From Vibrio maerlii (GTDB taxonomy: Bacteria; Pseudomonadota; Gammaproteobacteria; Enterobacterales; Vibrionaceae), in contig NZ_QRHC01000005.1 in the NCBI RefSeq assembly GCF_003415655.1, forward strand, positions 62,001 through 126,000: a stretch of 64,000 nucleotides of DNA, written 5' to 3'. Each line of letters begins with the position of its first letter. Positions within the stretch are counted from its first letter, which is position 1. The position numbers and the translations under genes were made by a program. The notes under the pieces were generated by a model that ran no database searches, had not been told where the DNA came from, and worked only from the letters and a program-made list of their open reading frames with translations. This document shows, piece by piece, positions 19,423-28,391 of the stretch.

Positions 19423-20409
19423 ATGTTCAATAGACTCACCTCCCCTAGCAAGCTTAAAGCGAAAGGTATTATGGGTATGAACCAACGTAACCATAGTTAC
19501 ATTGGTCGTTACAATGATCGCTCGAAATACCCATTAGTAGATGACAAGCTAAAGACCAAAATTATTGCTCAGGAGCACGGTGCAACGACACCGGCTCTTA
19601 TCGGCACCATCGGCAGCCAAGTGGAAGTGAAAAACATCCACAAAATGGTCAAAGATTGGCCAGGCTTTGTAATCAAACCAGCTCAAGGCAGTGGCGGTAA
19701 AGGCATTTTAGTTATCCTTTCTCATAAAGATGGAGTTTATACCAAGCCATCAGGAGAAACGGTTAATGAGGAAGATGTAGAGCGCCACATCAGTAACACG
19801 CTAGCGGGTCTATTCTCACTTGGCGGGAAGAATGACGTCGCAGTCGTTGAGAACCTCATTAAGTTTGATGACTGTTTCGATGGCTTCAGCTACGAAGGTG
19901 TGCCAGATGTACGAATCATCGTCTTTAAAGGCTACCCCGTGATGGCGATGATGCGTTTATCGACTTCCGCTTCAGACGGTAAAGCTAACCTGCACCAAGG
20001 CGCTGTGGGCGTTGGTATTGACATCGCTACTGGTAAGGCAGTTCGTGCAGTTCAGTTCGATTTACCTGTTACTGAGCACCCAGACACAGGTAAAGACCTA
20101 AGTACTCTGCAAGTCCCACACTGGCCAAAGCTACTGACACTAGCATCAAGTGCATGGGAGATGACTGGACTTGGCTATATGGGCACTGACATGGTGCTAG
20201 ACCGTGAAGAAGGCCCGATGGTTCTTGAACTTAACGCTCGTCCTGGTCTGGCGATTCAAATCGCTAACGGCGCAGGCCTACTTCCTCGCCTACAACACAT
20301 CGAGAACCTAGGCACTCCGAAGACCTACCCGACCGCTGAAGAGCGCGTGCACTACGCAGCAAAACACTTCGGTGTTCACGCTAATGAATTAGTACAGGGT
20401 GAGAGCTAG
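19423..20409 (+). CDS. RimK-like ATP-grasp (alpha-L-glutamate ligase-like) enzyme
   Basis: This 328-residue cytoplasmic ATP-grasp enzyme starts 4 bases after the transglutaminase stop. Its ATP-binding segment is VIKPAQGSGGKG at about 83-94, and the Mg-binding motif LELNARPG lies near 270. The family is predicted to join an amino acid (glutamate in RimK) to a peptide or other amine through acyl phosphate chemistry; the real substrate is not known. Its stop codon (TAG, 20407-20409) is inside the first unit of a 14-copy GAGAGCTA array. The C-terminal Ser before the stop comes from the repeat. Confidence 0.85.
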   Translation: MFNRLTSPSKLKAKGIMGMNQRNHSYIGRYNDRSKYPLVDDKLKTKIIAQEHGATTPALIGTIGSQVEVKNIHKMVKDWPGFVIKPAQGSGGKGILVILSHKDGVYTKPSGETVNEEDVERHISNTLAGLFSLGGKNDVAVVENLIKFDDCFDGFSYEGVPDVRIIVFKGYPVMAMMRLSTSASDGKANLHQGAVGVGIDIATGKAVRAVQFDLPVTEHPDTGKDLSTLQVPHWPKLLTLASSAWEMTGLGYMGTDMVLDREEGPMVLELNARPGLAIQIANGAGLLPRLQHIENLGTPKTYPTAEERVHYAAKHFGVHANELVQGES

Positions 20410-20516
20410 AGAGCTAGAGAGCTAGAGAGCTAGAGAGCTAGAGAGCTAGAGAGCTAGAGAGCTAGAGAGCTAGAGAGCTAGAGAGCTAGAGAGCTAGAGA
20501 GCTAGAGAGCTAGAGA
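20401..20516. repeat. 14.5-copy tandem octamer GAGAGCTA
   Basis: Fourteen perfect copies of an 8-bp unit run from 20401 to 20512, plus GAGA. The first unit contains the stop codon of the ATP-grasp gene, so changes in copy number leave the protein unaltered and vary only the 3' untranslated region. The unit also occurs once (AGAGCTAGAGA) in the related block at 37824. Such perfect arrays typically vary in copy number by slippage. Confidence 0.97.
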
Positions 20517-20552
20517 AAAATAAGAGGTTGGCGTGTATACGTCAACCTCTTT
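20506..20552 (+). repeat. 47-bp stop-plus-terminator block, copy A
   Basis: This 47-bp segment is identical to 37824-37870 except at one base in the hairpin loop. It contains AGAGCTAG (TAG in phase with the stop codon in copy B), an A-rich spacer, and a full intrinsic terminator. The gene it follows (ATP-grasp) is unrelated to the one at copy B (GH1 beta-glucosidase). Confidence 0.9.
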
Positions 20553-20554
20553 TA
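20522..20554 (+). terminator. Terminator after the ATP-grasp gene
   Basis: AAGAGGTTGGCGT pairs with ACGTCAACCTCTT (one G-U) around a GTAT loop and ends in TTTT. It lies inside the 47-bp repeated block. Confidence 0.88.
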
Positions 20555-20570
20555 TTTTCATTAACTTAAC

Positions 20571-20706
20571 CGTGTCATCCTCAAGAGGGAGGGACGAACG
20601 AGTTGGGGATCTTTCCGAATCCTTTGGCAAACGGGTCGATAGAGTAGTTAGAGGACATCATGGATAAAGATCTCCTACCACGCTCCTTCATCGCTATAGG
20701 AGATGA
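20571..20706. repeat. Putative 136-bp palindromic intergenic repeat
   Basis: The two ends are related inverted arms: GTCATCCTC...GGGGATCTTT on the left and, read from the right, GTCATCTCC...GGAGATCTTT. Such GTCATCC/GGGGATCT arms look like a dispersed palindromic element. Only one copy is in the window. The following bases (20745-20806) hold two small hairpins GGACGAAGTCC and GGGCGAAGCCC. Confidence 0.5.
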
Positions 20707-20806
20707 CGAACATTATCTCAATCACACACCTGTCTATCTATATTCTGCAGGACGAAGTCCGTTCTAAAATCTACAGGCGCAGTCGTTCTAACAGGGCGAA
20801 GCCCGC

Positions 20807-21385
20807 TTACTTACCCAACGCTTCTTTGTAGTGCGTACGACAAACAGACACGTACTTATCGTTACCGCCGATCGCGACTTGGTCGCCTTCTGCAATCGCG
20901 ACACCGTGTTCATCGGTACGAATAACCATGTTCGCTTTACGGCCACAGTGACAGATGGTTTTCAGTTCAACCAACTTGTCAGCCCAAGATAGGAGGTACT
21001 TACTGCCCTCAAATAACTCACCTAGGAAGTCAGTTCGTAAACCGTAGCAAAGCACTGGGATGTTCAGCTTGTCGACCACTTCAGTTAACTGATATACCTG
21101 CTCTTTAGACAAGAACTGGCATTCATCGACTAAAACGCAGTGATGCTTCTCTTTTTCGTTAAGTTGTTTGATTGATTCAAACAGGTCCGTTTCACTTTGG
21201 AAAAGATGCGCTTCTGCTTGTAGGCCAATTCGTGAACTTACTTTACCTACGCCGTAACGGTCATCCAGTGCCGCAGTAAAGATCACTGGATTCATACCAC
21301 GTTCTTGGTAGTTAAAAGAAGATTGAAGAAGAGTTGTCGATTTACCTGCGTTCATAGCAGAGTAATAAAAGTACATCTGTGCCAC
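20807..21385 (-). CDS. tdk: Thymidine kinase
   Basis: Tdk phosphorylates thymidine with ATP in salvage. The 192-residue type II enzyme has a P-loop SAMNAGKST (9-17), the catalytic Asp-Glu in VLVDECQFL, and the C-terminal zinc-binding segment with CHCGRKA and a later CRTH. Length and features are normal. It is transcribed away from the octamer repeat region. Confidence 0.96.
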   Translation of the reverse strand: MAQMYFYYSAMNAGKSTTLLQSSFNYQERGMNPVIFTAALDDRYGVGKVSSRIGLQAEAHLFQSETDLFESIKQLNEKEKHHCVLVDECQFLSKEQVYQLTEVVDKLNIPVLCYGLRTDFLGELFEGSKYLLSWADKLVELKTICHCGRKANMVIRTDEHGVAIAEGDQVAIGGNDKYVSVCRTHYKEALGK

Positions 21386-21426
21386 GGGGCGTTACCTAAA
21401 ATCAGAAAATTATAAAATCTATAAAC

Positions 21427-21452
21427 AAAAGGGCTGAAGAATCAGCCCTTTG
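21427..21452 (-). terminator. Terminator after cysS
   Basis: AAAGGGCTGA pairs with TCAGCCCTTT around a 4-base loop between cysS and tdk, read on the minus strand; the T run is short (TTTTG). Confidence 0.78.
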
Positions 21453-21469
21453 TGGTGTTAGTTATTCGC

Positions 21470-22852
21470 TTACTTACGACGCCAAGTTGTACCCTCTGGA
21501 CCATCTTCCAGAACGATACCCATCTCAGTTAGTTTGTCGCGTGCCATATCAGCATTCGCCCAATCTTTTGCCGCACGTGAATCGTTACGTAGCTTAATCA
21601 GCGCTTCAATCTCAGCAACTTCATCATCATTGCCTGCATCACCTTTTAAGAAAGCTTCTGGGTCTTGGTGAAGAATACCAATAACGTCTGCCAGTTCACG
21701 CATTAGAGCACCCAGTGCACTCGCTTTCTCAAGGCTTTCAGTCTTGAGGCGGTTAACTTCACGAGCCATATCGAACAGTACTGAGTATGCTTCTGGAGTG
21801 TTAAAGTCATCATTCATCGCCGTCGTAAAGCGAGTCACGTACTCTTCACCACCAGCAGGTGATACCGTTAGATCAAGACCGCGTAGAGATGTGTACAGAC
21901 GCTCAAGTGCTGAACGCGCTTGGTTTAGGTTATCTTCGCTGTAGTTCAACTGGCTACGGTAGTGACCAGACATCAGGAAGTAACGCACTGTTTCTGCATC
22001 GTAATGATTGAGTACATCACGGATTGTAAAGAAGTTACCAAGAGATTTAGACATTTTCTCTTGATCAACCATTACCATACCGCTGTGCATCCAAGTGTTC
22101 ACATATTGAGTATCATGAGCACAGCATGATTGAGCAATCTCATTCTCATGGTGTGGGAACTGAAGATCCGAACCACCACCATGGATATCAAAGTGATTAC
22201 CAAGAATCGACGAGTTCATCGCAGAACATTCAATGTGCCAACCTGGACGACCCGGACCCCATGGTGATTCCCATGTAGGTTCGCCCGGCTTAGACATCTT
22301 CCAAAGCACAAAATCCATTGGGCTGCGCTTAGCTGAGTCAACGTCTACGCGAGCACCCGCTTGAAGTTGCTCCAAATCCTGGCGAGATAGCTTGCCGTAC
22401 TCGTCAAACTTCTTCACTTCAAACATTACATCGCCGTTTTCAGCCACGTATGCATAGCCACGTTCAATCAGACGCTCAACGAGGTCTACAATTTCTTGGA
22501 TGTACGCCGTAGCACGAGGCTCAACGTCTGGGCGCTTCATGTTTAGCGCGTCGAAGTCAGCGTGCATTTCGCCAATAAGGCGCTCGGTTAGTGAATCGCA
22601 AGACTCGCCGTTCTCATTTGCACGCTTGATGATCTTGTCGTCGATATCTGTGATATTACGAACGAATGTTAAGTCGTAACCTAAGTAGCGAAGGTAACGA
22701 GAAACAACATCAAAAGAAACGAACGTACGACCGTGTCCAATGTGACATAAATCGTAGATGGTTACCCCACAGACATACATGCCGACTTTGCCAGCTGTAA
22801 TTGGTTTGAATTCCTCTTTCTGTCTTGTGAGTGTGTTGTATATCTTTAGCAT
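21470..22852 (-). CDS. cysS: Cysteine--tRNA ligase
   Basis: CysRS charges tRNA-Cys. The 460-residue class I synthetase has the zinc Cys28 in YVCGVTIYD, the HIGH motif (HIGH, about 37-40) and KMSKS in QEKMSKSLG near residue 270, plus the conserved GWHIECSAM and HHENEIAQS zinc ligands. It is divergent from ppiB, as in many gammaproteobacteria. No T-box or leader is visible upstream. Confidence 0.98.
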   Translation of the reverse strand: MLKIYNTLTRQKEEFKPITAGKVGMYVCGVTIYDLCHIGHGRTFVSFDVVSRYLRYLGYDLTFVRNITDIDDKIIKRANENGESCDSLTERLIGEMHADFDALNMKRPDVEPRATAYIQEIVDLVERLIERGYAYVAENGDVMFEVKKFDEYGKLSRQDLEQLQAGARVDVDSAKRSPMDFVLWKMSKPGEPTWESPWGPGRPGWHIECSAMNSSILGNHFDIHGGGSDLQFPHHENEIAQSCCAHDTQYVNTWMHSGMVMVDQEKMSKSLGNFFTIRDVLNHYDAETVRYFLMSGHYRSQLNYSEDNLNQARSALERLYTSLRGLDLTVSPAGGEEYVTRFTTAMNDDFNTPEAYSVLFDMAREVNRLKTESLEKASALGALMRELADVIGILHQDPEAFLKGDAGNDDEVAEIEALIKLRNDSRAAKDWANADMARDKLTEMGIVLEDGPEGTTWRRK

Positions 22853-23105
22853 CTTCTCTTCTACTTAAGTGAGTACAAATAAAGTCAATTAGGCGAGAGT
22901 ATACCAACTCATCCAGGGTTAAGTAATAGCAATTAGAACGAAATCATGTAATTGACTATTCTTAACTCAAATGTCTCATTTATGTGCTTCCACTATAACC
23001 CTAATTGCTATTTCGTTATCTCGTCACGAGTTTGAGATTTAATTGTGGGAAAAGTTAAGCTAGAATCCAGATTCTTAAAACAAAAAAACAGTATAGGTAT
23101 CAATC

Positions 23106-23600
23106 ATGATCATCCTTCACACAAACTTCGGTGACATTAAGATTCAACTGAACGAAGAGAAAGCGCCAGAAACAAGCGCAAACTTCCTAGAGTATTGCCG
23201 TGACGGTTTTTATGACAACACTCTATTCCACCGTGTTATCGATGGTTTCATGATTCAAGGTGGCGGCATGACTTCTGGTCTTAAAGAGAAGGCAACGCGC
23301 GCACCAATCAAAAACGAAGCAAACAACGGCCTAAGCAACAAAGTCGGTACGCTTGCTATGGCTCGTACGATGGAACCGCACTCAGCGAGTTCTCAATTCT
23401 TCATCAACGTAAACAACAACACATTCCTAGACTTCCGTTCAGAAAGCCTAGATGGTTGGGGTTACTGTGTATTCGGTGAAGTTGCAGAAGGCATGGACAT
23501 TGTAAACAAGATTAAAGGTGTGAGCACAGGCACTATGGGTATGCACCAAGACGTACCTCTAGAAGAAGTGATCATCACTGGTACTACAATCGAAGAATAA
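23106..23600 (+). CDS. ppiB: Peptidyl-prolyl cis-trans isomerase B (cyclophilin)
   Basis: PpiB is a cytoplasmic cyclophilin that speeds proline isomerisation. The 164-residue protein has the active-site signature [14 protein letters not shown] (about 40-53) and ASSQFFINV, with no signal peptide, which separates it from periplasmic PpiA. It is divergent from cysS and followed by a terminator then lpxH. Confidence 0.97.
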   Translation: MIILHTNFGDIKIQLNEEKAPETSANFLEYCRDGFYDNTLFHRVIDGFMIQGGGMTSGLKEKATRAPIKNEANNGLSNKVGTLAMARTMEPHSASSQFFINVNNNTFLDFRSESLDGWGYCVFGEVAEGMDIVNKIKGVSTGTMGMHQDVPLEEVIITGTTIEE

Positions 23601-23630
23601 TATAAGCTTCGTTTACATTCAGAATGGATA

Positions 23631-23657
23631 AGGGGAGCTTTAATGCTCCCTTTTTTA
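23631..23657 (+). terminator. Terminator after ppiB
   Basis: GGGGAGC pairs with GCTCCC(T) around TTTAAT and is followed by six T. lpxH begins 11 bases later. Confidence 0.85.
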
Positions 23658-23667
23658 TAGTTATATC

Positions 23668-24405
23668 ATGAAAACACTATTTATCTCAGATCTTCACCTC
23701 ACGCCATCACGTCCAGATATTACTGATTGTTTTATTCAGTTCATGCGTGATGAGGCACCACAAGCCGACGCTGTCTATGTGTTAGGCGATCTGTTCGAGT
23801 TTTGGATTGGCGACGATGATACACGTCCGTTTGCTAAACAGATTCGTGATGAGTTCAAACAACTGACAGAGAAAGGCATCCCCTGCTTCTTCAGCCACGG
23901 TAACCGTGACTTTTTAGTGGGTAAGCGCTTCTCTAGACAAACCGGCGTTCAGCTGCTTGATGAAGAAGCAATCATTGATTTATATGGTCGCAAAGCACTG
24001 GTCATGCACGGTGATACCTTGTGTACCGACGATGTAAAATACTTGGCATACAGAGAAAAGGTTCATCAGCCTTGGTTGCAATGGGTCTTCAATCGTATCC
24101 CATTTTTCCTTAAGAAGAAGATTGTTGGCAAGGTTCAGTCCGATATAAAAGACGAGAAAAAAGACAAGTCTCTCGACATCATGGATGTTAACCAAAGCGC
24201 GGTGGAATCAACAATGAAAAGGCATGGGGTTGAGCTTTTAATTCATGGTCACACCCATCGTCCAGACATACATACGTTCACCTATGGTGAAGAAAAAATG
24301 ACACGCATCGTACTCGGTGACTGGTATGAACAAGGTTCCGTATTAGAATTTACCGGCGACGATTTTTCACTTCAGGCACGCGCTTTTTCATCAAATAAAG
24401 CGTGA
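23668..24405 (+). CDS. lpxH: UDP-2,3-diacylglucosamine diphosphatase LpxH
   Basis: LpxH hydrolyses UDP-2,3-diacylglucosamine to lipid X in lipid A synthesis. The 245-residue calcineurin-like phosphoesterase shows the metal motifs [28 protein letters not shown] and HGHTHRP in order. It is peripheral to the inner membrane and follows ppiB, as in enteric bacteria. Confidence 0.97.
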   Translation: MKTLFISDLHLTPSRPDITDCFIQFMRDEAPQADAVYVLGDLFEFWIGDDDTRPFAKQIRDEFKQLTEKGIPCFFSHGNRDFLVGKRFSRQTGVQLLDEEAIIDLYGRKALVMHGDTLCTDDVKYLAYREKVHQPWLQWVFNRIPFFLKKKIVGKVQSDIKDEKKDKSLDIMDVNQSAVESTMKRHGVELLIHGHTHRPDIHTFTYGEEKMTRIVLGDWYEQGSVLEFTGDDFSLQARAFSSNKA

Positions 24406-24498
24406 TACTTAGCCGCAAGTTGATTTATAGATGTAGCTAAAAAGATACAAAGTCGTTACTATGTCGATCAGTATAAACAGAATGCGATACCAACGATA

Positions 24499-25710
24499 GT
24501 GAATTACTCTTACGTAGCAAGGCAGCCTATACTCGATAAAAACCGAGAAACGGTCGGCTACGAACTCTTATTTAGAGATGGTCCAAATAATACCTTTCCA
24601 GAAGTCGAGGCAGAATATGCAACGAGCCGACTTTTGACGGACCATATGCTAACCACTCACTACAAAACTCTTGATGGAAAGTTAGGCTTTGTTAACTTTC
24701 CGTATCAAAGTATCGTCAAACAAATTCCCACTCTCTTTCCTAATGACTCACTAATTGTCGAGATTTTAGAAGGTTGTGAACCAACCGATGAGCTTTTTGA
24801 AGCCGTTAAGAAGCTTTCCGTTCAAGGGTATAAGTTGGCTCTAGATGATTTCATTCCAAAACCGGAATGGAAGCGTTTTTTACCTTACATTTCTATCATA
24901 AAGTTCGATATTCGTCAGATCCCATTAGAAAAAGCAGCAGTATTCATTCAGAAGCTCCAAGGCAGCAAGATACGATTTATTGCAGAAAAGGTCGAAACCT
25001 ACCAAGAGTTTTCCCAAGCAAAAAACGCCGGGTTTGATTGGTTTCAAGGTTACTTCTTTAGTAAACCGGAGATGATGAAAAACAGCGCAATATCACCTTT
25101 GTATATAACGGTCTCACAGATGCTGCAAGAGGTATCAAGTAACCCTGTCGATTTTGGAAAGCTAGAACGAATAATTACAGCGGATGTTAGCCTGTCATAC
25201 AAACTGCTCAAGTACGTTAATAACGTTACGCACTTAGCGAACGAGATTAAGTCATTCCATCAGGCGTTAGTCTATTTAGGTGAAGAGCAACTACGTCGTT
25301 TCATCTCTCTATTAGCCATTGCCAACACTAACACGGGTAAACCTAGCTCTTTGTATGCTCTGTCTGTACAACGTGCTTTTTTTTGTGAAGAGCTGTGTAT
25401 CAAGCACTTACCTAATATAGAGGTTGGGCAAGCATTCATCATGGGCATGTTTTCGCTGCTAGATTCGATCCTCGATCAACCACTAGAAGATCTATTGAAC
25501 ACGATTGCGATTGATAACGATGTGTATAAGGCACTTCTGTGTAACCAGGGGACTCTGGGTAAGCTGCTTGCGCTCACTAAAGCTTACGAAAAGGCCGACT
25601 GGAGCTGCGTGATGTCTCTATCAGAAGAGCTTGGAATATCGGGGCATACGCTCTCTCGAAGCTATGCAGATGCCGTTGCTTGGTCTGAAAGTGTTCTGGC
25701 AGTGAGATAA
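24499..25710 (+). CDS. EAL-HDOD signalling protein, EAL site degenerate
   Basis: The 403-residue protein joins an N-terminal EAL-like domain (about 1-200) with a C-terminal HDOD domain (about 205-400), the YuxH-type arrangement. The EAL motif is YELLFR rather than EALLR, the loop after the Asp-Asp is DDFIPK instead of DDFGTG, and the family Lys is present only as IKFD; active-site loss is therefore likely, so it may bind cyclic di-GMP without hydrolysing it, or act through protein contacts. The start is a GTG (24499) because the upstream ATG frames are closed. Related vibrio proteins affect motility; that link is inference. Confidence 0.85.
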   Translation: MNYSYVARQPILDKNRETVGYELLFRDGPNNTFPEVEAEYATSRLLTDHMLTTHYKTLDGKLGFVNFPYQSIVKQIPTLFPNDSLIVEILEGCEPTDELFEAVKKLSVQGYKLALDDFIPKPEWKRFLPYISIIKFDIRQIPLEKAAVFIQKLQGSKIRFIAEKVETYQEFSQAKNAGFDWFQGYFFSKPEMMKNSAISPLYITVSQMLQEVSSNPVDFGKLERIITADVSLSYKLLKYVNNVTHLANEIKSFHQALVYLGEEQLRRFISLLAIANTNTGKPSSLYALSVQRAFFCEELCIKHLPNIEVGQAFIMGMFSLLDSILDQPLEDLLNTIAIDNDVYKALLCNQGTLGKLLALTKAYEKADWSCVMSLSEELGISGHTLSRSYADAVAWSESVLAVR

Positions 25711-25737
25711 TTTAGCAGTATAATTGCGCTAAATTTT
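25710..25737 (+). terminator. Weak hairpin after the EAL-HDOD gene
   Basis: AATTTAGC pairs with GCTAAATT and is followed by TTTCT. AT-rich and short of T, so a weak candidate. Confidence 0.35.
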
Positions 25738-25753
25738 CTATTGAGTTCCACCT

Positions 25754-26263
25754 ATGTCTCAACCTTGCCCTTGCCATAGCAACAAGCTTTACAGCGATTG
25801 TTGCGAACCTGCTCATTTAAACCACTCATCAGTAACCACTCCAGAACAGTTGATGCGTTCACGCTATGCTGCTCATGAGCTTCGACTCGTTGACTATGTG
25901 ATTAATACCTATCATCCGAGTTGTAATGCAGAAGAACAACGAGAAGGCATTGCGGATTCAGTACACAGTGACTGGTGTGGACTCGAGGTAACAAACACTG
26001 AAGCTGGAAGTCATGAGAACGAAGGTTTTGTTACCTTCAATGCTTATCTCAATGAAGATGGACAACAGCTTTGCTTAACCGAGCGTTCTCGTTTCTTGAA
26101 AGAAGACGGTTTGTGGTACTACATCGATGGTACGTTCCCGCAAGCACAGAAAGAGCCCGTTGTTGATGAGCGCCTAAACCAGCCAATTTCTAGTCTCAAG
26201 GTTGGGCGCAATGACCCATGTATTTGTGGTAGCGGCAAGAAGTATAAGAAATGCTGTGGCTAA
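25754..26263 (+). CDS. ychJ: YchJ family protein with SEC-C motif (UPF0225)
   Basis: The 169-residue protein has two Cys-rich zinc-type motifs: [13 protein letters not shown] at the N-terminus and the SEC-C motif [17 protein letters not shown] at the C-terminus, flanking an NTF2-like middle. The family function is unknown; SEC-C is the zinc motif also found at the end of SecA. A terminator shared with the oppF end follows. Confidence 0.9.
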   Translation: MSQPCPCHSNKLYSDCCEPAHLNHSSVTTPEQLMRSRYAAHELRLVDYVINTYHPSCNAEEQREGIADSVHSDWCGLEVTNTEAGSHENEGFVTFNAYLNEDGQQLCLTERSRFLKEDGLWYYIDGTFPQAQKEPVVDERLNQPISSLKVGRNDPCICGSGKKYKKCCG

Positions 26264-26286
26264 ACCCAAGTAAAGTACGCTCAAAG

Positions 26287-26326
26287 AAAATGCCCGCTCA
26301 TTCTCAAGAATAAGCGGGCATTTTTC
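26287..26326. terminator. Bidirectional terminator ychJ/ABC ATPase
   Basis: AAAATGCCCGCT pairs with AGCGGGCATTTT around a 16-base loop, with T runs on both strands. It serves the plus-strand ychJ and the minus-strand transporter operon. Confidence 0.87.
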
Positions 26327-26344
26327 ATTTAGTATCAGTACTTG

Positions 26345-27367
26345 CTACGAAAATAGGTGGCAGCGAGTGTAATGATTTGATGCTATCTGTACTGGTTCAG
26401 GTAGATACTCTGTACATTCCGCTTTGGCATTCGGACAACGAGCTGCATACGGGCAACCTGTTTTCTCTGGCGACCACATTGGCGTTTCCAGTGAACGGTG
26501 TGTGGGTAGCTTGTCATGAATACTACGGCTAGGGTCCGGCACTGCAGCTAGAAGTAACTGAGTATACGGGTGTTGTGGATTTTGAGTAATAGCTTCTGTT
26601 GAACCCCATTCCACCATATGCCCACAGTAAAGCACGATTGTATCTTCGGCAAAGTAACGCGCTGTCGCGATGTCATGCGTGATGTACATGAATGCCTTGT
26701 TCATTTCATGCTTCATCTTATTCATAAGATTTAAAACACCAATACGAATCGAAACATCGAGCATCGATGTCGGCTCATCCGCCAAGATAACTTTTGCCCC
26801 GATCACCAAAGTCTTAGCTAGGAAAACACGCTGGCGTTGACCGCCTGAAAGCTGATGCGGGAATTTTTCCAGTACTTCTTTCGCTGGCGTTAACCCTACC
26901 TCTTCCAAGATATCGATGAGCTTCTGCTCCATCTCTTCTGGCGTTACTTTATGGTAAAGCTTCATTGCGCGAGTGAGATGATAACGTATGGTATGCAGTG
27001 GGTTTAATGAGCTGAACGGGTCTTGAAACACCATCTGTACTTCGCGGCGATAAGCATCCAGCTCTTCGCTTGAAGTAATGTCATCAATGTTTTTACCCTT
27101 GTAGTAAATGCCACCTTGTGTCGCTTTATGGATCTTAGTCGCGATTTTTGCACTGGTACTTTTACCACATCCAGACTCGCCAACAACAGCAAGACAACGC
27201 CCCTCTCTTAACTGGAAGTTCAAACCATTGAGGGCTCTTAGGTATTGCTTTGGTTTGAATAGCGAGCCACCAGACTTCTTAAAGTCAATGGTAAGGTCTT
27301 TCGCTTCGATAATCACTTGGCCTAGCTCTTTCGCTTCGGCTAATGTTGCTTGGTTTAATGCATTCAT
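26345..27367 (-). CDS. Opp/Dpp-type ABC transporter ATPase (OppF-like)
   Basis: The 340-residue protein is the second ATPase of an Opp-type importer: Walker A GESGCGKST near residue 65, LSGGQRQRV signature, Walker B VILADEPTS, and the C-terminal extension with four Cys (GCPYAARCPNAKAEC) that in this family can bind an iron-sulfur cluster. It follows the OppD-like gene by one base. By context the importer serves beta-linked oligosaccharides rather than peptides. Confidence 0.9.
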   Translation of the reverse strand: MNALNQATLAEAKELGQVIIEAKDLTIDFKKSGGSLFKPKQYLRALNGLNFQLREGRCLAVVGESGCGKSTSAKIATKIHKATQGGIYYKGKNIDDITSSEELDAYRREVQMVFQDPFSSLNPLHTIRYHLTRAMKLYHKVTPEEMEQKLIDILEEVGLTPAKEVLEKFPHQLSGGQRQRVFLAKTLVIGAKVILADEPTSMLDVSIRIGVLNLMNKMKHEMNKAFMYITHDIATARYFAEDTIVLYCGHMVEWGSTEAITQNPQHPYTQLLLAAVPDPSRSIHDKLPTHRSLETPMWSPEKTGCPYAARCPNAKAECTEYLPEPVQIASNHYTRCHLFS

Positions 27368-27368
27368 T

Positions 27369-28391
27369 TTAAGCCTCCACTACGCTTAACTTTACTTCGA
27401 CGTCATCAACCATCTTTGACGGTATCTCTAATGGTCTGTGACAAGATACCCATCGATTATCGCCCGACTTCGCCAGTTGTGGCGACTGACGATGACAAAT
27501 ATCAGAAGCATGGAAACAACGAGAAACGAATCGACATCCGTCCGGCACATTACGCAGGTCAAGCGGGTTACCCGGAATACCCTTCATCTCTTGAAGTTCA
27601 CCCTTCAAGGTTGGGAACGAATCCCCCAAACCTTTCGCATATGGGTGCATTGGTTCACTTAGGATCTCTTTGGAAGGTGCTAGCTCCACCAGCTGGCCAG
27701 AATACATGATGCCGATACGGTCGCAGAACTCGACCATCAAACTCAAATCGTGAGTAATGAACAGAATAGAGAAACCAAATTGCTGCTTCAGTTCGTACAC
27801 TTTTTGTAAGATTTCACGCTGAACCACCACATCAAGAGCCGTTGTTGGTTCATCCATGACCAACAGTTTTGGCTTAAGCGCAAGCGCCATGGCGATAACT
27901 ACACGTTGACGCATGCCCCCAGAGAACTGGTGTGGGTAGTCAAATAAACGCTCTGCAGGAATATCGACAATTTGAAGCAGTTCTTTCGCCTTTTCAATCG
28001 ACTCTTCACGGCTGCTCACCATGTTATGAGCATCAAAAATATCCCAGAATTGGTATTCAATGGTTTTCACAGGGTTAAGGCAGTTCATCGCACTCTGAAA
28101 TACCATTGAAGCATCTTTCCAACGGAAAGAACGAAGCTCTTCCTCGTCCATCTTAAGGACATCTTGCCCTTCAAACAGGACTTCCCCTTCAGAGATGAGT
28201 GCTGGCGGACGGTGCAAACGCATCAAAGCAAAGGCAATCGTCGACTTACCACAACCAGATTCACCAGCAAGACCTAGGGTTTCACCACGACCAATATGAA
28301 AATCAACACTGTTAACCGCACGCACTTTGCCATCGAACGTAACATAATCAACGCATAGGTTTTTTACTTCCACTAATTTATCGTTACTCAT
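27369..28391 (-). CDS. Opp/Dpp-type ABC transporter ATPase (OppD-like)
   Basis: The 340-residue protein has Walker A GESGCGKST, FSGGMRQRV, LLVMDEPTT and the C-terminal Cys-containing tail (SRCFHASDICHRQSP). Its ATG overlaps the permease stop by 1 base, so the operon is tightly coupled. Together with the OppF-like ATPase it powers the permeases encoded upstream. Confidence 0.9.
   Translation of the reverse strand: MSNDKLVEVKNLCVDYVTFDGKVRAVNSVDFHIGRGETLGLAGESGCGKSTIAFALMRLHRPPALISEGEVLFEGQDVLKMDEEELRSFRWKDASMVFQSAMNCLNPVKTIEYQFWDIFDAHNMVSSREESIEKAKELLQIVDIPAERLFDYPHQFSGGMRQRVVIAMALALKPKLLVMDEPTTALDVVVQREILQKVYELKQQFGFSILFITHDLSLMVEFCDRIGIMYSGQLVELAPSKEILSEPMHPYAKGLGDSFPTLKGELQEMKGIPGNPLDLRNVPDGCRFVSRCFHASDICHRQSPQLAKSGDNRWVSCHRPLEIPSKMVDDVEVKLSVVEA

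Noticed and set aside
20401-20516. Possible CRISPR array
   Set aside because: The units are 8 bp, contiguous and without spacers, so it is a simple tandem repeat.
27416-27709. Overlapping plus-strand frames opposite the OppD-like gene
   Set aside because: The minus-strand ATPase has all motifs; the others lack family features.
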